This document shows, in pieces, positions 1 through 6,600 of a DNA stretch of 22,500 bases. The stretch lies in assembly GCA_023078555.1 (NCBI GenBank), contig JALAAN010000017.1, positions 1-22,500 of the forward strand, given 5' to 3'. Position numbers and translations under genes: made by a program. A model generated the notes under the pieces. The model was not told the origin of the DNA. It saw only the letters and a program-made list of their open reading frames with translations, and ran no database searches. Numbering within the stretch: the stretch's first letter is position 1; every line of letters starts with the position of its first letter. The stretch is from Ulva prolifera (Eukaryota > Chlorophyta > Ulvophyceae > Ulvales > Ulvaceae).

Positions 1-182
1 TCCTCTGAGCGAGCCCGACCGGGCAAGCGATGCTGATGCAGCTGGTGGAGTTCAAAATTTGAAAGTTCACCCGCCGCCGCAGCGCTTCCATCCTGCCTCG
101 CAGACGCTTCTCTGCGCTCTCGTGGGACAACACCGCGTTCAAGATGGGTAAACAAACATCAGATTGCATCTCCTCCAGAGGC
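1..182 (-). CDS. possible partial exon of an unrecognised gene running off the left edge
   Basis: Seen: one minus-strand frame is open from the window edge up to a possible acceptor (GGCAG) just above 182. An ATG lies at 169-167. The readable protein contains EEMQSDVCLPILNAVLSHES followed by a charged Arg/Glu stretch (AEKRLRGRMEALRRR), a composition unlike the Cys/His/Arg-rich chance frames around it. I do not recognise a family. It could be the last visible exon of a gene whose 3' part lies to the left, or a chance frame of about 60 codons. Composition is the only support. Confidence 0.25.
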
Positions 183-2332
183 CTGCCCTCGAGAGCCGCC
201 CAATGGTAACGTTCCGGGCTCGTTCAGCAGCCGTGGCGCAGATGCACGGCGGCGCCCCCACGTGCGCTGGGACGGGGATGAACCGCGTCGAGGCGTGCTC
301 CATAACCCTGGGTGCATGAGCATGGATTATCACATGCAGGTCCAGGGCAGCACACGTATGCAACCGGAACGGCCCACACCTGTCACAGAAATAAGTCACC
401 TTGTGCACAAGCAGAGAGTGCGCCCTTTGCGCCGGAGCGCATGCCCCCGATCCAGAACGGAACGTGAAGAGTATCCGCGAGTCGCCTCGACCTGATCGAC
501 GTGGCTGTGCGGACGATCGACCCAGCCTGTTCGACGTCGACAATCCGAGCTGTGCCGGCTCCCAGCGTTCTGAACCGCCGCACGCGCACAGCTGCTGGCC
601 GCTTCCACGATGGCAACGGTTCGGAGGTTTCCCGTGCAGGCGCACCTGCGGCGAGCTGGTGTCGAGAGCAGGGCGCAGAAACACCTGCCGAAGTGCAGGA
701 GGGAGCGTACGTGTCAACTCCACCACACTGCACGTGCAGGGCTGGAAGTATATGCATGCTCGATGTATGCCTGCGCCGGATTCGTCAGAGGCGGGCGTGC
801 GGCGATGGGGGGTCACTCTTAGGGGCACACACCGTCGCATGACGCAGGCATGCGCAAGACGATGTCGGAGGGGTGTCACACGCCGTGTGACGCGCGGCGG
901 CGGCTGGGCATGACATCGATCGCGCTGGCCACGCGTCACCACCACCGCGTGCGCCTGCTCATGTGCAGGCTCGGCCAACAACAGGCACACGATTGCCCGC
1001 AGCACTGTTGCCACTGCCACAACTGACCTCATGAGTACCTGATGACGATGTGGCACTATATATGCGCTGCATGATCTGCCTCCGGTGTGGGGCGCTGTGA
1101 GGTAGCGCTGCGGAACGGAGATGGTTTTTATAAACTATTAATTAATAGCTACAAGCACCACAGAGGTGCGTCTGCGAGCAGAGGTGTCTTGCCTGGCGCA
1201 CTTTGGACGGCATATCACGCGCTACAGCTGCGCATGCATTCGTGGGGCAAGCGCACGCCCGCTTGCCAGCACTACCTTCTCGTGCGTCGGGTACCGCGGC
1301 AGTGAACGATATCCTGCGCTCTGGTGTGGTGACACGCACGAGCACCCAGCGAGCACCACATCTGAACGAACGGTCGGCAGAGGCACGAGCATGGTACATG
1401 CACTGCGGCTGCGCCCGCATGCATCATATGAGTGTACACTACCACTTACCCCAAGCTGACACCTGCATGCATGTCGACACTTTCTAGGGGAGAATAGCGG
1501 CTCGCCTTGAACCTCGAGCCTGATCACGAGTTAATCATCTCCGACTGCGTGCCGAGGCGACGTCATAGTACGTGGCACGCCCAAGGACATACACCACCAC
1601 GACAGTATGGCTGAATCGAGCACATATATATCGCTGCTGTGTGCCCATGGTCGTGGATCCCACCATATACGCCTGCTGGAATACTTGGCTGCCAGGCCAC
1701 CGAGAGTCGCAGTGCATGCTGCAGAGCTTTAGCGTAATTTATTGTAACGGGGCTTACGTATTCAGGAGCGCGTGCGCGGCATGGCGTGGCCCGCGGCGCG
1801 GCGGTGCGCAGCCAATACATGCCATATGCATGCTTGACCGCGGCTTGGGCGAGTGATACGAGGGTATGTTCTGGTGTGAGCCACTGTTCGAACATGTTCC
1901 GATCGTCCTTTGAACGCCAAGTGGTACCTGCATGATCATACATGAGCCAAACCATGATCCCGGTGTACTCCTAAGTTATAGTGTACACGTCGATTGGTCA
2001 ACCAAACGGTTCAATCCAGCATGCAGACAGCTCAGCTGGCGCTTGCATGTGCACCGCTGAAACGTTAATCGCGCAAGCAGCGAATCGACGATGTCGCCGA
2101 TTCTCTATCTCTCCGCATGCCCTTTTTTAAATCTGGCTGCCCTGCTGTTCTGTATCTCTCCGACGCGCGTGTCTACATTCTAGTTGTGAGGCAGCGGCGG
2201 AACATCGACTCAAATCGCCCCCATCGAGACGCGTTCGGCCGCGTGAGATGGGAACCTGGCTGTGTACACACCGGTTTTCAGCCAAACTCGGGGTGTTGGA
2301 ATCTCGCATGGGGCGTGCGTCACGCGACAACC
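183..2332. other. long stretch without a supportable gene
   Basis: Open frames exist on both strands, but their products are rich in Cys, His, Arg and Ser and show no family motif, as expected of chance frames in GC-rich DNA. A TATATA sequence lies near 1058-1065 (minus-strand sense: CATATATAG). An ATG at 1032-1030 opens a frame with a hydrophobic, signal-like start, but nothing beyond it is recognisable. The palindrome GCATGC recurs at 754, 848, 1232, 1417, 1465, 1714, 1828, 2019 and 2115. No RNA gene was recognised. Confidence 0.5.
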
Positions 2333-2364
2333 ACTCACATGGCATGACACTCACATGGCATGAC
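2333..2364 (+). repeat. 16-bp tandem duplication
   Basis: The unit ACTCACATGGCATGAC occurs twice head to tail without a mismatch (2333-2348 and 2349-2364). It is probably a recent slippage or duplication event. No function is implied. Confidence 0.9.
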
Positions 2365-3492
2365 ACGCAGAATAGCTGTTGGAGCTGGTGTGCAAGGATT
2401 GAGGCTCAGATTCGAACAGGAGATCACTTGAGATGCATGTGAAGTGCTGATCGGGGCGGATTTTGGTCGAGCTGCATGTTGGTTATTTGGCCTGGAGGCT
2501 GCGAATTTTCACAACACAACATCAGTGGTAATGCACTCTGGGGTATCACAGTGGCCTGCCGCAAACATCCTTGCACTAAGAATTGAAAAAGTCAGTTTTG
2601 GGGCATATTTGGAGGTGGACAGCACTACACATGGATCCCACCTGCCACATAATTTACATGTGCTACTCCTGCAAGTGCCAGGCAAGCCAGCAAGCTGCTG
2701 GAATTGGGGGCTGGCATGGCGGGCTCGCTCGGCCTCACTCTGCTGAGTCATGCCAAACCTGGATGTGAACACAACGAGTTTGGCAGAAAACCAGAGTACA
2801 GGCTATAGCCTGGCGTAGCTACGTACCCGCCAGGCCATGCACGGAGCTGCCGAGGCCCGCTGCCCGGCGCACACGGCTGTGGTGCACAGGACGAGGCTTT
2901 CAAATGTGTCTTGTTGTAAGCTGCTGTCTTTCTGGGATCCCGTGCGGCCCTGCCGTGCAACCCGCCTCCCCACACGAGGGTGAATTGACCAACCCTGCCG
3001 GACTGAGGTGTTGGTGCGATTGTAGTGTGATCGTGCACGCACACGTGTGTGTATGTGTTGATGTTGATTCGGATGTGATTCGGTTCTGGTGTTTGTCTTC
3101 TCCCGTTCACTCTTGTGTAAGCATTGACCAACCCTAGGCTGAGCTCAAGGACAAACTGTTGGTTGATCGATCAACCCTCAAGCACAAACTGTTGTCCTTG
3201 GCATGCAGCCCTGAGCACATGATGACACTCGCCTCGTCGCCTGATTACACCCACACGGTCCGCGTGGCACCGGTCAGACGGCGCCGTGCTGTGCAGCATA
3301 CATGACATCGCCGGATCAGGCCTGCTGATAGGCACAGCTGTAGCCGCAAGTTGGGCGTGAGCCCGTTCATCACGCCGGCCGGCCTGGGAGCTCGTCTAGA
3401 CGATGCCGCGGCCAGCAGCTCGAGGCCAGGCCGGCGGCGAAACTGCTGACCATACGAATTCCGGCGTGCTGCGCAGCTGCACGTGTGCCGTG
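2365..3492. other. non-coding stretch downstream of the helicase gene
   Basis: No gene was recognised. The stretch lies 3' of the helicase stop codon, so its right part should hold that gene's 3' untranslated region. The motif TTGACCAACCCT occurs near 2986 and 3124, and GATCAACCCT near 3169. These belong to a small repeat cluster ending in the inverted repeat at 3146-3200. A minus-strand TGTAA (the usual green-algal polyadenylation signal) lies at 3244-3248, about 245 bp beyond the helicase stop. Its use is only possible. Confidence 0.45.
3146..3200. repeat. nested inverted repeat with a central 16-bp perfect palindrome
   Basis: The outer arms CAAGGACAA (3146-3154) and TTGTCCTTG (3192-3200) are exact reverse complements. 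The centre, GGTTGATCGATCAACC (3161-3176), is a perfect palindrome. A direct repeat ACAAACTGTTG also occurs in both halves (from 3151 and from 3184). As DNA or RNA this could form a branched hairpin. It lies about 300 bp beyond the helicase stop codon, so it could be in the 3' untranslated region or be a remnant of a small inverted-repeat element. Confidence 0.75.
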
Positions 3493-3691
3493 TCAGCGGC
3501 GCTGCCGCTTGTCCCGCCGCTGCGGGCCCGCGGCCGTGCGCTTGCGCGACACGAGCTCGTTGTCGTCCCCCGCGGACGGGATGAAGACTGTCGGCTCCTT
3601 GGGCTTCGGCGTGAACGTGGCCGGCGGCGCCTTGCCGGACAGCACGGACGCCATGAACGACTCAAACTTCGGCTTGGCGTCGTAGAGGGTC
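3493..3691 (-). CDS. SEN1: helicase last exon, basic C-terminus
   Basis: The acceptor GTGTGCAG is followed by one base that completes Gly, giving SERGTLYDAKPKFESFM with the phase exactly matched. It continues KPKEPTVFIPSAGDDNELV and ends QRRDKRQRR before a TGA at 3495-3493. The Pro/Lys segment and terminal basic cluster suggest a disordered tail with a nuclear-localisation role (inference). Confidence 0.85.
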
Positions 3692-6600
3692 CTGCACACG
3701 CTCGCCGACGCTGTCTCTGGATACAGAGGTGCTCGTCGGGCGATGACGCGGACGGCGGCTCGATACATGGTGTGCTTACGGTCGAACGGCCGTGGCAGCT
3801 GCAGGATGCGACGCAATTGTGCAGCTGAGACGCTGCAGCGCAGCTGCGCGGAGGCGACAAGGCGTGGGGCGAGCGGTGGTGCCCCGTGCATGGCCGAGCA
3901 GTGGCCGAGCGGTGTGTGTGTTACAAAGGAAAAAGCTGGAGGGGCAGGTAGCACCGCCAGGACCAAAAGGGAGAGCAGTGGCCGAGCGGTGTGACACCAC
4001 GCATGGCCGTGGCGATGATGGCTGGCCTGCTGTTTGTCAGGCACGCCGCGGCCGGCGTCCATCGCTCTGTGCGGGACCGACGAACGCATAACATGTGCAG
4101 GGAGCGCGGGACGTACCCTCGCTCCGATACGAACTGTAGCAGCGCTTCCCAGTTATCGTCTCGTTGCAGGACGAAGCGCTGCCCAACGACAATGAGCGAG
4201 CAACGCGCGCGAGTGAGGCCCACGTTGACTCGGCGTTCGTCAGCCACGAACCCAATTTTCTTGTTTTTCTTGGCTGCGAAGGTGCGGACGGTGGAGAAGA
4301 TGATGACGTCCTTCTCTCGGCCTTGGAAGCCATCGATGGTGTTGACGTCTATCCGCTCGGAAGCCGACGGCATCGCCTCCTGCAGCTTCGTCTTGATTGA
4401 CTTGACTTGAGCCTTGTATGGCGAGATGACCCCGATGAGTGGCTCCTTCGCCAGCGCGGCGTGCTGCAGCACCACGTCGAGTGGTCAACCAGGCACAGCC
4501 CGATGCGACGAACTGCGCCGGAAGCACAGTTTACCATTCAGGACACGACAAAAATATGCTATTTTCATACCTGCTGAATGAGGCACTTGATCAACGCGAG
4601 CACCATGCTGCTCTCCTCGTCGTTGCAGATGCTCGCCGAGCCCTCCGGGTTGTACTCCTCGCCTTTGACGTGGTAAAAGGCAATGGGGCCTAGGCCTGGA
4701 TGCTGATGGTACGGCATCTTGGTTCCTTCGAGGACGTTCGGGCCGTCCTGGATCTTGCCCTCGTAGAAGGTGTCGCTGGCAAACCTGGAGATCAGCGGGT
4801 TCATCCGGTATTGCACCTGCAGGACGTGCACGGGGTAGCCCGTGTCCTGCAGCCGCTTGAATAGACTCTGCTGGTAGTTGGCCTGGACCGCTCGCTTACT
4901 CATAACCGTCGCCGGAAGCTGGATGGGGTCCCCGACCATGTACACCTGCACAGGCAGCCAGCCTGGCAGTCAGGCTGGCAGCTCAGCGGTGCACGACATT
5001 GACAAAGCTTCGTTGTGCTGTGTCCTCGCAGGGATTGCAATGCTACCTGCCTTCCGGGCTGGAGCCTTGTGGCATACTTGAGCTTGCCCTGGAAGCAGCA
5101 CTGCAGCCTGGAAGCCATGAAAGCAACCCCAAAAGCCTGTCAGCAGGTGCCAGACTGCAGCCTGGAAGCCCATCAGCAGGGCTGCCGGCCTGGCCTGAGG
5201 CTGCCTGCATGCCACTGGCCGGCAGTTCCCATGCCAGATGGGCATGGGAATCTGCATGGGACCTCTCATGCAGGTGACATCTGGTCAGGCTGCAGCAGCC
5301 AATGCAGTGACCGCAGCTGCAGGCAGCCCACTCCTCCCTCAACATGAAGCAGCGCATCCCTCTCAACATCAGCTGTGGTCGCTGACCCTGACCCTGACCC
5401 CAGCAGGTATGTTCACAGTGGCCTGGTTTACAGTGTTCAGCACAAGCATTTGTTGCACCATTTGCAATGGGCTGACACGTCCCTCCACCCTGTGGCACCC
5501 CAGCACCACGGACACGCATGGTCCGTGGTGGCCGCCCTCCCCCGACATGACACAGCTGACCAGTGATGTCTTGCTACACCACGCACACTAGCGTTGTATC
5601 TGCATGTTTGCGGCGGCGGCTGCGGTGGGGGCCGTACCTGCTTGACGGAGCCGGAGAGGGGAACGAGGCAGGACGGCTCGAGCGCTTGTGCCGCCTCGTC
5701 GATGACGACCGTGTCAAACGGCACCGACACCTTCTTGAACACGGAGCTGCCGGTGAAGGCGAGCGTCGAGAAGACGACGTCCGCGTTGTTCAGGATGCGC
5801 AGCGCGGCCGCGTCCCTCTGCATGCATGAGCGGCATTGCGAGGGTGCGGCTGGGGAGGGGGGGGGGGCTGGCTTGCAGCGGCGACCCACCGGTGGGTGAG
5901 CGAGTCGAACAGCGTGCCGCAACGGTGTTGAGCCGCAGGTCTTCGAAGCTCTAGCTCATGTTCATCCAGCGTCAGCTCCAAGCGGCACAGTGCCCCAGCG
6001 GTGCCCGGGCAATCACCGGCGTTGCTGCGAGCGTCGCTGCAGGATCAACGGCACAACGTGGCCTTGCGAACTTGAAACTTGGCTCACGCCATCAGGGAGG
6101 ATCGTGGGGGAGGGAGGTGGCTACAGGGACGCACCACGTGGTAGTCGCTAGTGGCACCGACGGCCGCGGCGACGAGGGAGTCGAGGGTGACGCCCGAGAC
6201 GCTGGCATGCATGCGGGCAGAGACGCCGGCGCGCACGATGTTCGGCATCACCTTGACGCCAGCGCCGCTGAGCAGGCCGTTGCGCAACACACGCAGCACG
6301 ATTTCGTCGAGCGCGGCGTTGGAGGGCGCGCACACGAGGATGCGCGACTTGGTGAGCTTCGAGCGCCCGAGGGCGACCACCGGCGGCCGCGCCGCGAACC
6401 CATACCAGTTTTCGTTCGAGCCTGCACACAGCGCGGCCGGCGTGTCATGGAGCGGACTCAGCTTATGGCCCGGATCTGGAGCGCATTTGGGTGCAAATCA
6501 ATGTGGACCCCCCCCCCCCCGTCTGCTACCCAGTGGCAATGCCAGTGCCCCTGGTGTCAGGGCACGGCATCGGGCGTGACGCTGTGCGGCGGCTCAACAG

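Noticed and set aside
139..1056. Minus-strand frame of about 300 codons with a hydrophobic signal-like start (MRSVVAVATVLRAIVCLLLA) near a TATATA sequence
   Set aside because: The remainder is Cys/His/Arg/Ser-rich without any family motif, and it overlaps the better-looking left-edge frame. Long chance frames are common at this GC content.
3915..3977. Coding reading of the 63-bp repeat (a hydrophobic minus-strand peptide with LLVLAVLPAPPAFSF)
   Set aside because: It lies in a helicase intron with matched splice phases and in the terminal tail of a retrotransposon. The peptide has no start or context.
3896..3993. tRNA-derived SINE, suggested by TGGCCGAGCGG matching a tRNA A-box
   Set aside because: The A-box-like bases belong to the duplicated target, not to the insert. 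No B-box (GGTTCGA) follows, and the second copy at 17933 lacks the A-box.
5226..5250. Hairpin as a transcription terminator
   Set aside because: It lies inside an intron of a eukaryotic gene, with no T-run and no bacterial context.
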